DNA of 64,000 nucleotides from Paracoccus aminovorans (GTDB lineage Bacteria > Pseudomonadota > Alphaproteobacteria > Rhodobacterales > Rhodobacteraceae), in assembly GCF_001546115.1 (NCBI RefSeq), contig NZ_KQ955208.1, forward strand, positions 403,344 to 467,343. Direction: 5' to 3'. This document shows positions 50,552 to 59,974 of this stretch, piece by piece. Both the position numbers and the translations under genes were made by a program. Position 1 is the stretch's first letter. The number at the start of each line of letters is the position of its first letter. Under the pieces are notes generated by a model that had not been told where the DNA came from, did not search any database, and saw only the letters and a program-made list of their open reading frames with translations.

Positions 50552-51453
50552 TCGGCGCCTCCCTTCGGATCCAGCACGTCGCGCAAGCCGTCGCCCAACA
50601 GGTTGAAGGCCAGGCTGACGATGAAGATCGCCAGACCCGGCATGGCCGCGACCCACCAGAAGTCGAGGATATAGGTCCGCCCGTCCGAGATCATCGCGCC
50701 CCATTCCGGCATCGGCGGCTGTGCGCCAAGCCCGAGGAAGCCGAGCCCGGCGGCCGAGAGAATGATTCCCGCCATGTCCAGCGCCACCCGCACGATCAGC
50801 GAACTGACGCAGAGCGGCCAGATATGCCCGATCAGCAGCCGCAGCGGCCCGGCGCCCTGCAGCCGGGCGGCGGCGATGTAATCGGCGTTGCGGATGGTCA
50901 GCGTCTCGGCCCGCGCCAGCCGCGCATAGGGCGGCCAGGAGGTCACGGCCAGCGCCAGCACCGCATTGCCGATGCCGGGGCCAAGGGCGGCGACGAAGGC
51001 CAGCGCCAGGATCAGCTTGGGGAAGGCCAGGAAGATGTCGGTGGTCCGCATCAGCACCTGGTCGACCCAGCCGCCGGCGAAACCCGCCACCGTGCCGACG
51101 AAAAGCCCGATCACCGGCGCGACCAGCGCCACGGTGCCGACGATGAACAGCGTGATGCGCGAACCGTGGATCAGCCGCGACAGGATGTCCCGCCCCAGCG
51201 CATCCGTGCCCAGCCAATGCGCGGCCGAGGGCGGCTGCAGCCGGTCGGCCAGGTTCTGGGCAAAGGGGTTCTGCGGCGAAAGCCAGGGCGCGAAACCCGC
51301 GACGAACAGAAGCGCCAGCAGGATCACCAGCCCCAGCATGGCCAGCTTGTTCGCCCGGAACGTCAGCCAGCCTTGGTAGAGCGCGCCCATCCGGGCCTGG
51401 CGCCGGGTCTGCGGCGCGTCCGACAGCAGCCATGCGCGCGTCGTCTCGGTCAT
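50548..51453 (-). CDS. Peptide-type ABC transporter permease (DppC/OppC-like)
   Basis: 301 residues. The N-terminal OppC-N domain (KLAMLGLVILLALLFVAGFAPW) is followed by the EAA-type loop (AAARLQGAGPLRLLIGHIWP) in a BPD-transport domain of about six helices. It overlaps both neighbours by 4 bases. Confidence 0.93.
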   Translation of the reverse strand: MTETTRAWLLSDAPQTRRQARMGALYQGWLTFRANKLAMLGLVILLALLFVAGFAPWLSPQNPFAQNLADRLQPPSAAHWLGTDALGRDILSRLIHGSRITLFIVGTVALVAPVIGLFVGTVAGFAGGWVDQVLMRTTDIFLAFPKLILALAFVAALGPGIGNAVLALAVTSWPPYARLARAETLTIRNADYIAAARLQGAGPLRLLIGHIWPLCVSSLIVRVALDMAGIILSAAGLGFLGLGAQPPMPEWGAMISDGRTYILDFWWVAAMPGLAIFIVSLAFNLLGDGLRDVLDPKGGAE

Positions 51454-52535
51454 TTCGCCCTCGGGTCAAGGGTGCGGTAAAGCACGTCGGAGAGGATGTT
51501 CAGCGCCACGAAGCAGGTGCCGATCAGCACCGTGCCGCCCAAGACCGCGTTCATGTCGGCGGCCAGCAGCGCCTTGGTGATGTATTGGCCGAGCCCCGGC
51601 CAGGAGAACACGATTTCGGTCAGCACCGAGCCCTCCAGCAGCGAACCGAAGCTGAGCGCGATCACCGTGATCAGCGGCACCAGGATATTGCGGAAGGCAT
51701 GCGCCCAGACCACCCGCCGTTCGGACAGGCCCTTGACCCTGGCGGTGGTTATGTATTCGGCCGAGAGCTGCTCCAGCATGAAGCTGCGGGTCATGCGGCT
51801 GACATAGGCCAGGCTGAAATAGCCCAGAAGGCTCGCCGGCAGGATGATATGGCTGAAGGCGTCGCGAAACGCGCCCCAGTCGCCGGCGAGCAGGCTGTCG
51901 ACCAGGATCATCCCCGTCATCTCGGGCACCATGCCGTCATAGACGATGCCCTGCCGGCCGGGGCCCCCGACCCAGCCAAGGATGCCGTAGAACAGCAGAA
52001 GCCCCATCAGCCCCAGCCAGAAGATCGGCATGGAATAGCCGACCAGCGCCACCACGCGGGCGATCTGGTCGATCCAGCCGCCGCGCCGCGCCGCCGCGAC
52101 CACGCCCAGCGGCACGCCCACGCAGACGCCGATCAGCGTGCCAAGCGCCGCCAGTTCGAAGGTGGCGGGAAACACCCGGCGCAAGTCCTGCGCCACCGGA
52201 TGGCCGGTCGAGATCGAGCGCCCGAAATCGCCGCGCAGCACCTCGCCCATATAGACCAGGAACTGCTGCCACAGCGGCTTGTCGAGCCCCATGGCAAGCC
52301 GCGCGGCCTCATACTGCGCCTGGGTCGCGCGCTCGCCCACCACCTTCAGCACCGGGTCGATCGGCATGACCCGGCCGATGATGAAGGTGACGAGCAGCAG
52401 GCCCAGCAGCGTCAGCGCCAGCGACAGCAAGAGCCCGCCAAGGCTGCGCATCCTGCGCCCCAGGCGCGCGCCGCGCCGGGATGAGGGCGGGCTTGCCCCC
52501 GGCCCCGGCGCGGCGCTGAGGTCGGTATTCGTCAC
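51450..52535 (-). CDS. Peptide-type ABC transporter permease (DppB/OppB-like)
   Basis: 361 residues. LLVTFIIGRVMPIDPVL and GLDKPLWQQFLVYMGEVLRGDFGRSI are the N-terminal signature of DppB; the EAA loop is TTARVKGLSERRVVWAHAFRN. It has an extra ~45-residue N-terminus rich in Pro/Arg. Confidence 0.93.
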   Translation of the reverse strand: MTNTDLSAAPGPGASPPSSRRGARLGRRMRSLGGLLLSLALTLLGLLLVTFIIGRVMPIDPVLKVVGERATQAQYEAARLAMGLDKPLWQQFLVYMGEVLRGDFGRSISTGHPVAQDLRRVFPATFELAALGTLIGVCVGVPLGVVAAARRGGWIDQIARVVALVGYSMPIFWLGLMGLLLFYGILGWVGGPGRQGIVYDGMVPEMTGMILVDSLLAGDWGAFRDAFSHIILPASLLGYFSLAYVSRMTRSFMLEQLSAEYITTARVKGLSERRVVWAHAFRNILVPLITVIALSFGSLLEGSVLTEIVFSWPGLGQYITKALLAADMNAVLGGTVLIGTCFVALNILSDVLYRTLDPRAK

Positions 52536-52538
52536 GCC

Positions 52539-54140
52539 CTATTCCTTCGTGACCTTGCGATACATCGCGGAACTGACCGAGCCGCCGGCGGTCCAGCCAT
52601 GGATGTTCTTCTGCATGCCGTCGCGCTCGATGCGCTGGAACATGGGGATGATCGGGGCGATCTCGCGATATTGCTGCTGGAGGTCCAGATACATCTGCCG
52701 GCGCTTGTCGGTATTGCCTTCCAGCGTGGCGGCGACGGTGGCCTTGTTCATCTCGTCCGGCACCGCCCAGGCGTTGCGCCAGGCCAGTTGCGACAGCTTG
52801 GCATCGTCGGCGTTGTTGGGGTTATAGGCAAAGGTCGAGGCATTGGTGTTCGGGTCGGCATAATCCGGCCCCCATTCGCCGACATAGATCGGCACCTGCC
52901 GCGCGCGATAGGCATCGAGCGACTGCGCGCCGGTGACCTGCTGGATCTCCAGCGTCAGCCCGACCTGCGCCATCGAGGCCTGCAGCGTCTGCATGACGTT
53001 GCTGTATTCGGCCATGTCGCGCACCGTGGTCTTGATCGTGCCCGAGGTGACGCCGGCATCGGTCAGGATCTTTTTCGCCTTCTCGATGTCATAGGTCCAC
53101 GGGTTCTCGTCCGAGGCGCCCAGATAGCCCTCCGGCAGGAAGTTCTGGTGGATCTTGAACTGGCCCTTCAGGAAGCTGTCCTCGATGCCCTTGTAATCCA
53201 CCAGATAGCGCATGGCCTGCACCACGGCGGGGTTGGACAGGATCGGGTCCTTCTGGTTCAGCCCCATATACAGGATGCGGCCGCGCGGCTCGTTGCCGAT
53301 CACCAGCTTGTCGCTCGTGGACAGCGCCTCGATATCGGTCGGGGTCAGGTTGCGGGCCACGTCCACGTCGCCCTGTTCCAGCAGCAGCCGCTGGGCGCTG
53401 CTTTCCTGGACATGGCGCACGATCACCCGCTTCATCGCCGGCGCGCCCTGCCAGTAATCGGCATTGCCGACCAGTTGCACCGCCTCGTTGGGTTTCCAGG
53501 CGCCCAGGTTGAACGGCCCCGAACCCGCGCTGTTGGTCGAGAGCCAGGCATTGCCCAGATCCTCGCCCTCGGCATGGGACAGCACGGTTTCCTTGTCGAC
53601 GACCGAGGCGACCTCGGAGGCCAGGCTGTTGAGCACGTAGCTTTGCGCATAGGGCTGATCCAGCTTCAGCACCAGCTTGTTGCCGTCGAAACTGATCTGC
53701 TGGTCGACATTCTCGGCGGTAAAGCCGAACTGGTTCAGGATGAAGGCCGGCGACAGGTTCAGCTTGACGGCGCGTTGCAGCGACCAGGCGGCATCCTCGG
53801 CCCGGACCGGATTGCCCGACTGGAACTTGACGCCGTCGCGCAGGGTCAGGGTCACGGTCTTGCCGTCCTCGCTGACCTCCCAGCTTTCGGCGAGGCTGGG
53901 CTTGAAGCCTGCCTCCAGGTCGGTCGGATCGAAATCGACCAGCCGGTCGTAGAGGTTCTTGATGACATCCTGCCCCGACAGCTCGAAGCTTTGCGCCGGA
54001 TCCATGCTGATGATGTCGTCGATCTGGCCCGCCACGACCAGCGTATCGGCCGGCGTCTCGGCCCAGGCCGCCGGCGCGGCCGCAGCCATGGCCACGGCCG
54101 AAGCCAGAAGCAGCGCGCGAAGCGGGAAACGGTTCTGCAT
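52539..54140 (-). CDS. Periplasmic substrate-binding protein, family 5 (peptide type)
   Basis: 533 residues from the ATG at 54140 (AGGGA 8 bases before). A Sec signal ends near AAPAAWA. ALAESWEVSEDGKTVTLTLRDGVKFQSGNPVRAEDAAWSLQRAVK (broken at VSEDG) and VRHVQESSAQRLLLEQGDVD are family-5 features. The ligand could be a di/oligopeptide or another small compound. Its gene leads the importer operon and is divergent from the YgiC-like gene. Confidence 0.92.
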   Translation of the reverse strand: MQNRFPLRALLLASAVAMAAAAPAAWAETPADTLVVAGQIDDIISMDPAQSFELSGQDVIKNLYDRLVDFDPTDLEAGFKPSLAESWEVSEDGKTVTLTLRDGVKFQSGNPVRAEDAAWSLQRAVKLNLSPAFILNQFGFTAENVDQQISFDGNKLVLKLDQPYAQSYVLNSLASEVASVVDKETVLSHAEGEDLGNAWLSTNSAGSGPFNLGAWKPNEAVQLVGNADYWQGAPAMKRVIVRHVQESSAQRLLLEQGDVDVARNLTPTDIEALSTSDKLVIGNEPRGRILYMGLNQKDPILSNPAVVQAMRYLVDYKGIEDSFLKGQFKIHQNFLPEGYLGASDENPWTYDIEKAKKILTDAGVTSGTIKTTVRDMAEYSNVMQTLQASMAQVGLTLEIQQVTGAQSLDAYRARQVPIYVGEWGPDYADPNTNASTFAYNPNNADDAKLSQLAWRNAWAVPDEMNKATVAATLEGNTDKRRQMYLDLQQQYREIAPIIPMFQRIERDGMQKNIHGWTAGGSVSSAMYRKVTKE

Positions 54141-54321
54141 GATGGTCATCCCTGTTGTCGCGCCCCGTTGTCCCGGGGCTGGAATGGCAGCAGCTTGGCC
54201 CGAAGCCTCGCGCCCCGCAAGCCCCCCGCAGGCACGGCACCCGGCCGGCGCCCGGCGAATTTCCAGATGCGGGCTTGCGCCCCCCGGCGCCCACGCCCTA
54301 TCTCGGAACCAAGGAGTGACC

Positions 54322-55545
54322 ATGGAAAAACGCAATCTTCCCGAACGCCCGGGCTGGCGCGACGAGGCGGTGAAGCTCGGCTTCACCTTCGCCGACATGG
54401 GCGGGGAACCCTATTGGGACGAAACCAGCGCCTATCGCTTCACCCTGCAAGAGATCGAGCAGGACATCGAGGCGCCCGCGACCGAACTGCATGCCATGTG
54501 CCGCGAGGCGGTGGCGCTGGTCGCGCGCGACGAGGCCTGGCTGACCCGGCTCGGCATCCCGCAGCGGCACTGGGACCTGGTCGCCGGCAGCTGGGCCGAA
54601 GGACAGCCCGAGCTTTATGGCCGCATGGACCTGGCCTATGACGGCACCGGCCCGGCGAAGCTGCTGGAATACAACGCCGACACCCCGACCGCGCTTTACG
54701 AATCCGCCAGCTTCCAGTGGCTCTGGTTCGAACAGCAGCAGGCGGCGGGCGTGCTGGACGAGGATTGCGACCAGTTCAACAGCATCCACGAGGCGATCGT
54801 GGCGCGCTGGACCCAGATCTGCGCCGATGGCGAGGACGTGCATTTCGCCGCCGACCCCGAGAACCCCGAGGATTACGCCACCGTCGAAACCCTGGCTTGG
54901 GCCGCGCGCGAAGCCGGCCTCGGCGCGCATTTCACCGCGCTGGCGCAGATCGGTCTGACCGATGAGGGCCAGTTCGCCGACGAGCAGTCCCGCGTCATCG
55001 GCACGCTCTTCAAGCTCTACCCCTGGGAGGACATGCTGCGCGACGAATTCGCGACGCATCTGCAAAGCGCCGGCGCCCGCTTCATCGAGCCGCCGTGGAA
55101 GGCGATCCTGTCGAACAAGGGCATCCTGCCGCTCTTGTGGCAGATGTTCCCCGGCCACCCGAACCTGCTGCCGGCCTTCTTCCTCGACGACGTGGCCGAG
55201 GCGATGCGCGGCGGCAGCCCCGCCCCCGCCGTGGCCCAGGCCTTCGCGGCCGCGCAGGACGACCTGGCGCGCGGCCATGTGCTGAAGCCGATCTTCTCGC
55301 GCGAAGGCGCGGGCGTCACCATCTTCGAGGCCGGCCGCGAGGTCGCCCGGACCGAGGACGACAGCTATTCGCATCACCCGATGATCGTGCAGGGCCTGGC
55401 GCCGCTGCCCACATTCGACGGCTTCCACCCGGTGCTCGGCGCCTGGATCGTGGGCGAAAGCTGCTGCGGCCTCGGCCTGCGCGAGGACCGCGCGCGCATC
55501 ACCCACAACCTGTCGCGCTTCAAGCCGCATTTCATCGAGGGCTGA
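54322..55545 (+). CDS. Glutathionylspermidine synthase-like protein (YgiC family)
   Basis: 407 residues with AAGGAG before the ATG. It belongs to the ATP-grasp glutathionylspermidine synthase domain family: YDGTGPAKLLEYNADTPTALYESASFQW, RFIEPPWKAILSNKGILPLLW, KPIFSREGAGVTIF. YgiC itself is a C-N ligase-like enzyme whose substrate is not established. The next gene is YgiB-like, the same pair as in E. coli. Confidence 0.9.
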   Translation: MEKRNLPERPGWRDEAVKLGFTFADMGGEPYWDETSAYRFTLQEIEQDIEAPATELHAMCREAVALVARDEAWLTRLGIPQRHWDLVAGSWAEGQPELYGRMDLAYDGTGPAKLLEYNADTPTALYESASFQWLWFEQQQAAGVLDEDCDQFNSIHEAIVARWTQICADGEDVHFAADPENPEDYATVETLAWAAREAGLGAHFTALAQIGLTDEGQFADEQSRVIGTLFKLYPWEDMLRDEFATHLQSAGARFIEPPWKAILSNKGILPLLWQMFPGHPNLLPAFFLDDVAEAMRGGSPAPAVAQAFAAAQDDLARGHVLKPIFSREGAGVTIFEAGREVARTEDDSYSHHPMIVQGLAPLPTFDGFHPVLGAWIVGESCCGLGLREDRARITHNLSRFKPHFIEG

Positions 55546-55548
55546 TCC

Positions 55549-56196
55549 ATGACCGCTCCCGCCACCCGCCCCGCCCGCAAACGCTCGCGCCATGTCGCCC
55601 TGGCGCTGGCCGGCGCCGCGACGCTCGCGCTCGCCGCCTGCAAGGACGACCAGGTCGACGCGCAAAGCTTTCCCGACCTCGAAAGCTGCATCGCGGCGGC
55701 CAAGGACAACAGCCTGTGGTTCACCGAACAGGACTGCCGCACCAATTTCGCCGCCGCCCAGCAGGAATTCCTGGAAACCGCGCCGCGCTACGAGTCGAAG
55801 GAGCTCTGCGAACAGGAACATGGCGCCGGCAACTGCGGCAGCGATCCCGCCGCCCAGCAGCCCGCGACGGGCGAGGCGCAGGCGCAGAACTCCGGCGGCG
55901 GCTTTTCCTTCATGCCGCTGCTCGTCGGCTACATGATGGGCTCGATGCTGTCGCGCGGCGGCGGCATCTTCTCGCAGCCGATGGTCAAGACCGCCGACGG
56001 CCGCTTCTCGACCCCCAAGGGCGACCAGAGCTTCGCCACCAACCGCGGCGCCGGCAAGGTCGCGCCCTCGACCTTCCAGCGCGCGCCCTCGACGCTGGGC
56101 AAGCCGCCGATGTCGGCCGCCCAGGTCAGCCAGCGGGGCGGCTTCGGCGCCAGCGCCACCGCGCGCTCGGGCAGCCGCACCAGCTTCGGTGGCTGA
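55549..56196 (+). CDS. YgiB-like (DUF1190) lipoprotein
   Basis: 215 residues, 3 bases after the YgiC-like gene. A basic N-terminus and lipobox LALAAC make it a probable lipoprotein. SLWFTEQDCRTNFAAAQQEFLETAPRYESKELCEQEHGAGNC is the DUF1190 core with paired Cys. A Gly-rich middle (GGGFSFMPLLVGYMMG) and a Ser/Gly/Arg tail follow. Function unknown. Confidence 0.85.
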   Translation: MTAPATRPARKRSRHVALALAGAATLALAACKDDQVDAQSFPDLESCIAAAKDNSLWFTEQDCRTNFAAAQQEFLETAPRYESKELCEQEHGAGNCGSDPAAQQPATGEAQAQNSGGGFSFMPLLVGYMMGSMLSRGGGIFSQPMVKTADGRFSTPKGDQSFATNRGAGKVAPSTFQRAPSTLGKPPMSAAQVSQRGGFGASATARSGSRTSFGG

Positions 56197-56199
56197 TGG

Positions 56200-56230
56200 C
56201 TTCTCTTTTGTGGAAAAATATCCTCGGGGT
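56200..56230. repeat. Short intergenic repeat, copy 2
   Basis: CTTCTCTTTTGTGGAAAAAT then ATCCTCGGGG, in the opposite orientation to 58306-58333. It lies directly after the YgiB-like stop codon. Confidence 0.6.
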
Positions 56231-56373
56231 GAATTGCGGCGAAGCCGCAAGAGGGGCGGAAAGCCCCTGCCCTTTCCGACGCGGTGCCGATTCCAGTTAC
56301 CGCTAACATCAACCCTTGAAACGAGGCGCGGAAAAGCGCACCCTGCCGCCGAATTTTCAGGAACGAGGCCGCC

Positions 56374-57012
56374 ATGACCCCAGAGATCCAGTCCCAGAAA
56401 TCCCGTGCGCTTTGCGAGCTCGCCCCGGTGATCCCGGTCCTGGTGGTGGGCGACGCCGCCCGGGCCGAGGGCCTTGCCACCGCCTTGGTCGCGGGCGGGC
56501 TGCCGGTGCTCGAGGTGACGCTGCGCACCCCGGCCGCGCTCGCCGTGATCCGCGAGATGGCCAGGGTGCCGGGCGGCCATGTCGGTGCCGGCACCGTGCT
56601 GACCCCCGACGACGCGAAACGCGCCAAGGAGGCCGGCGCCAGCTTCGCCGTCTCGCCCGGCCTGACCGAGACCCTGGCTCGCGCCTGCGCCGAGATCGAG
56701 CTGCCGCTGCTGCCCGGCGCCGTCACCGCCTCCGAGGTGATGCGGGCGATGGAGCTTGGCTATTCCATGCTGAAATTCTTCCCGGCCGAGGCGGCGGGCG
56801 GGGCGAAATCGCTGAAATCCCTGGCCGGGCCTTTGCCACAGGTCAGCTTCTGCCCGACCGGCGGCATTACGCTCGCCAATGCCCCGGATTACCTGGCGCT
56901 GCCGAACGTGGTCTGCGCCGGCGGCAGCTGGATCGCCCCCGATGCCGATGTCGCCAGCGGCAACTGGCAGGCGATCGAGGCCCGCGCCCGCGAGGCCGCC
57001 GCCCTGAAATGA
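56374..57012 (+). CDS. eda: 2-dehydro-3-deoxyphosphogluconate (KDPG/KHG) aldolase
   Basis: 212 residues. It splits KDPG to pyruvate and glyceraldehyde-3-phosphate in the Entner-Doudoroff pathway. LEVTLRTPAAL holds the catalytic Glu, and MLKFFPAEAAGG holds the Schiff-base Lys; VGAGTVL and PTGGI are also typical. GGAACGAGG precedes the ATG. No edd gene is adjacent. Confidence 0.93.
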   Translation: MTPEIQSQKSRALCELAPVIPVLVVGDAARAEGLATALVAGGLPVLEVTLRTPAALAVIREMARVPGGHVGAGTVLTPDDAKRAKEAGASFAVSPGLTETLARACAEIELPLLPGAVTASEVMRAMELGYSMLKFFPAEAAGGAKSLKSLAGPLPQVSFCPTGGITLANAPDYLALPNVVCAGGSWIAPDADVASGNWQAIEARAREAAALK

Positions 57013-57019
57013 GCCGGTC

Positions 57020-58246
57020 ATGATCGCCTCCGAACCGATGACGGATCCGATGCGCCGCGCCCGGCGCAATGTCGTGGTGCTGCTGATCGCCCAGGCGGTG
57101 ATGGGGGCGCAGATGTCGATGATCTTCATCGTCGGCGGCCTGACCGGGCAGATGCTCAGCCCCAACCCCTGCATCGCCACGCTGCCCTTGTCGATGATCG
57201 TGCTGGGCTCGGCGCTGTCGGCGCGGCCGCTTGCCGGCTTCATGCGCCGGCACGGCCGGCGGGCCGGCTTCGTGCTGGCCTGCGGCGCCGGTGCGCTGGG
57301 TGCCGCCGCCGCCGCGACCGGCATGATGCTGGGGAATTTCTGGCTTTTCATGCTCAGCGGCCTGCTGACCGGAGTCTACCAAGCGGCGCAGGGCTTCTAT
57401 CGCTTCGCCGCCACCGATTGCGCCCCGGCCGAGTTCCAGTCGCGCGCCATTTCCTGGGTGCTGGCCGGCGGCCTCGCCGCTGCCCTGACCGGCCCGCTGC
57501 TGGTGCGGCTGACCGCCGACCTGACCGCGGTGCCTTTCCTTGCCACCTATGCCGCCATCGTCGGGCTGAACCTGTTCGGGCCGCTGCTTTTCGGTTTCCT
57601 GGACATCCCGCGCCCGGCGGCGCCTGCTGCCGGCAGTCCCGCCGGCCGGCCGCTGCGCGAACTCATGCGCGAGCCGCGCATCCTGGTCGCGATGATCTGC
57701 GGCATGGTCGCCTATGCGCTGATGAACCTGGTGATGACCTCGACGCCGCTCGCCGTGGTCGGCTGCGGCTTCCAGACCGCGGATGCCGCCAATATCGTCT
57801 CGTTCCACGTGCTGGCGATGTTCGGGCCGTCCTTCTTCACCGGCCATCTGATCGCGCGCTTCGGGGCCACGCGCATCGTCATGCTGGGCCTCGCCATCCT
57901 GGCCGGCGCCGGCGCCGTGGCCCTGTCCGGGGTGGAACTCGGGCATTTCTACGCCGCGCTGGTGCTTCTGGGGCTGGGCTGGAACTTCGGCTATATCGGT
58001 GCGACCGCCATGCTGACCCGCGCCTATCGCCCCGAGGAGCGCGAGCGGGTGCAGGGCCTGAACGACGCGGTGGTGTTTTCCGGCGTGTTCCTGGCCTCGC
58101 TGTCCTCGGGTGGGCTGATGAACTGCATGGGCGGCTCGGCCCAGGCCGGCTGGAACGCGGTGAACTTGGCCATGCTGCCCTTCCTAGTGCTGGCGGGCGG
58201 CGCGCTTTTGTGGCTCATGCTGCGGCCGCGCGAGGTTGCGCGGTAA
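57020..58246 (+). CDS. MFS transporter
   Basis: 408 residues with about 12 membrane helices. GFMRRHGRRAGFVLACGAG is the loop 2-3 motif, and TGVYQAAQGFYRFAATDCAP and LGLGWNFGYIGATAMLTRAYRPEERERVQGLNDA mark a bacterial MFS subgroup. Substrate unknown. It starts 8 bases after eda, but a metabolic link is not certain. Confidence 0.88.
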   Translation: MIASEPMTDPMRRARRNVVVLLIAQAVMGAQMSMIFIVGGLTGQMLSPNPCIATLPLSMIVLGSALSARPLAGFMRRHGRRAGFVLACGAGALGAAAAATGMMLGNFWLFMLSGLLTGVYQAAQGFYRFAATDCAPAEFQSRAISWVLAGGLAAALTGPLLVRLTADLTAVPFLATYAAIVGLNLFGPLLFGFLDIPRPAAPAAGSPAGRPLRELMREPRILVAMICGMVAYALMNLVMTSTPLAVVGCGFQTADAANIVSFHVLAMFGPSFFTGHLIARFGATRIVMLGLAILAGAGAVALSGVELGHFYAALVLLGLGWNFGYIGATAMLTRAYRPEERERVQGLNDAVVFSGVFLASLSSGGLMNCMGGSAQAGWNAVNLAMLPFLVLAGGALLWLMLRPREVAR

Positions 58247-58264
58247 CGGGGGGCTCTGCCCCCC

Positions 58265-58301
58265 GCGCCAGCCGCACCCCTCGACGGGGTGCGGCTGGCG
58301 C
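58265..58301. terminator. Strong bidirectional terminator hairpin between MFS and xseA genes
   Basis: GCGCCAGCCGCACCCC and GGGGTGCGGCTGGCGC form a perfect 16-bp stem around TCGAC. A smaller GGGGGGC/GCCCCCC hairpin precedes it at 58248-58264. It separates two convergent genes; T-tracts are poor. Confidence 0.6.
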
Positions 58302-58305
58302 TCCC

Positions 58306-58333
58306 CCCGGGATATTTCCCCACAAAAGAGAAA
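58306..58333. repeat. Short intergenic repeat, copy 3
   Basis: CCCGGGATATTTCCCCACAA then AAGAGAAA, the inverse of the 56200 copy. It ends at the xseA stop codon. Confidence 0.6.
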
Positions 58334-59881
58334 TCAGAACAGGGACTGCTGGCCCTTGGGATCCCGCGGCTTGCGGGCCGGTTTGGCCGTCGGTCTTTCG
58401 GGACGCGCGGCGATGCGGCCGTCGTGGAATTCGATCTCGAACCCGGGCGCCTTCTCGGCCTCGGTCGCGCTGGTCAGCAGGTGGTCCGGGCCGTGGACCA
58501 CCGCGAAGCCGCGTTTCAGCGTCTCGGTATAGCCCAGGGTCTGGCGCAGGCGGTCCAGGCGGTCCAGGCTGTCGCGGCGTGGCGGCGCGATGCGGGCGGC
58601 CGTTGCCGCCAGCCGCGCCGAGAGCCGCGCGAGCTCGGTCCGGTCGCGGCTCGATCCGGCCAGCAGCCGTGCCCGGGCGCGGTCCAGGCGCGGGCCGAGA
58701 TCGGCCAGGCGCTCGGCCTTGCGGCGGGCGAGCCGGGACAGCCCGGGGGCCAGGCGGTTCTCCTGGGCCTGCAGGTTCTGCCGGCGGTTGCGCAGGTTGC
58801 CGCGCAGCGCCGCCAGCGACAGCGGCAGCCCGGCCAGACGGTCGCGGCAGCGGCGGGTGAAGCCCTTCAGCGCCGGTTCCAGCCGCTCGGCAAAGAGGTC
58901 GAAGCGTTGCCGGGCCGGGTCGGTCAGCGCCTGCGGCCGGCCGAGCGCGCGGCCCAGATCGGCCAGGCGCTGCCGGTGGCGTTGGCGGGCCTGCTGGCCG
59001 GCGCGGATCATGCGCGTGCCGCATTCGCCCAGCCGCGCGGCCAGTTCGGTGCGCACCGGCACCGCCATTTCGGCGGCCGCCGTCGGCGTCGGCGCCCGGC
59101 GGTCCGAAGCGAAATCGATCAGCGTGGTGTCGGTTTCATGCCCCACGGCCGAGATCAGCGGAATGGCGCTTTCGGCGGCGGCGCGCACCACCGATTCCTC
59201 GTTGAAGCCCCAGAGATCCTCGAGGCTGCCGCCGCCGCGGGCGACGATCAGCAGGTCCGGGCGCGGAATCGGCCCCGCCGGGCCCAGCGCGTTGAAGCCG
59301 CGAATGGCGGCCGTGACCTGCGGCGCGCAGTCTTGGCCCTGCACCGCCACCGGCCAGATCAGCACCCGGGTCGGGAAGCGGTCGCGCAGCCGGTGCAGGA
59401 TGTCGCGGATCACCGCGCCCGAGGGCGAGGTGACGACGCCGATCACCCGCGGCAGATAGGGCAGCGGCCGCTTGCGCGATTCGTCGAAGAGCCCCTCGGC
59501 CGCCAGCGCCTTGCGGCGCTTTTCCAGCATCATCATCAGCGCACCGGCGCCCGCAGGCTCGATCTCGTCGACGATCAGCTGGTATTTCGACTGGCCGGGA
59601 AAGGTGGTCAGCCGGCCGGTGGCGATGACCTCGATGCCTTCCTCGGGTCGGGTGGACAGGCGCGCGGCCTGGCCCTTCCAGGTCACGGCGGCGATGCAGG
59701 CGCGCTCGTCCTTCAGATCGAAATAGAGGTGACCCGAGGACGGGCGCGAGACGCGGCCGATCTCGCCGCGCACGCGGACGCGGCCGAACTGGTCCTCGAG
59801 CGTGCGCTTGATCGCCCCCGAGATCTCGGAAACGGTGAACTCATGGGCATTGCTGGCGGCGGCGTCGTCGATCAGGTCCAT
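58334..59881 (-). CDS. xseA: Exodeoxyribonuclease VII large subunit
   Basis: 515 residues. An N-terminal OB domain ([45 protein letters not shown], broken at the turn), then the catalytic region ([53 protein letters not shown]) and a long coiled coil. It degrades single-stranded DNA with XseB. I start at the ATG at 59881, where homology begins. Confidence 0.95.
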   Translation of the reverse strand: MDLIDDAAASNAHEFTVSEISGAIKRTLEDQFGRVRVRGEIGRVSRPSSGHLYFDLKDERACIAAVTWKGQAARLSTRPEEGIEVIATGRLTTFPGQSKYQLIVDEIEPAGAGALMMMLEKRRKALAAEGLFDESRKRPLPYLPRVIGVVTSPSGAVIRDILHRLRDRFPTRVLIWPVAVQGQDCAPQVTAAIRGFNALGPAGPIPRPDLLIVARGGGSLEDLWGFNEESVVRAAAESAIPLISAVGHETDTTLIDFASDRRAPTPTAAAEMAVPVRTELAARLGECGTRMIRAGQQARQRHRQRLADLGRALGRPQALTDPARQRFDLFAERLEPALKGFTRRCRDRLAGLPLSLAALRGNLRNRRQNLQAQENRLAPGLSRLARRKAERLADLGPRLDRARARLLAGSSRDRTELARLSARLAATAARIAPPRRDSLDRLDRLRQTLGYTETLKRGFAVVHGPDHLLTSATEAEKAPGFEIEFHDGRIAARPERPTAKPARKPRDPKGQQSLF

Positions 59882-59974
59882 GGCTCTGGTTCTGGCGCGG
59901 GCGGGCCGCGGGATCAAGGCTTGATCCGGGGGGCCGCGCTTCCTAGAAGGCGGCAGGCAGCGGAAGGGGCGCGC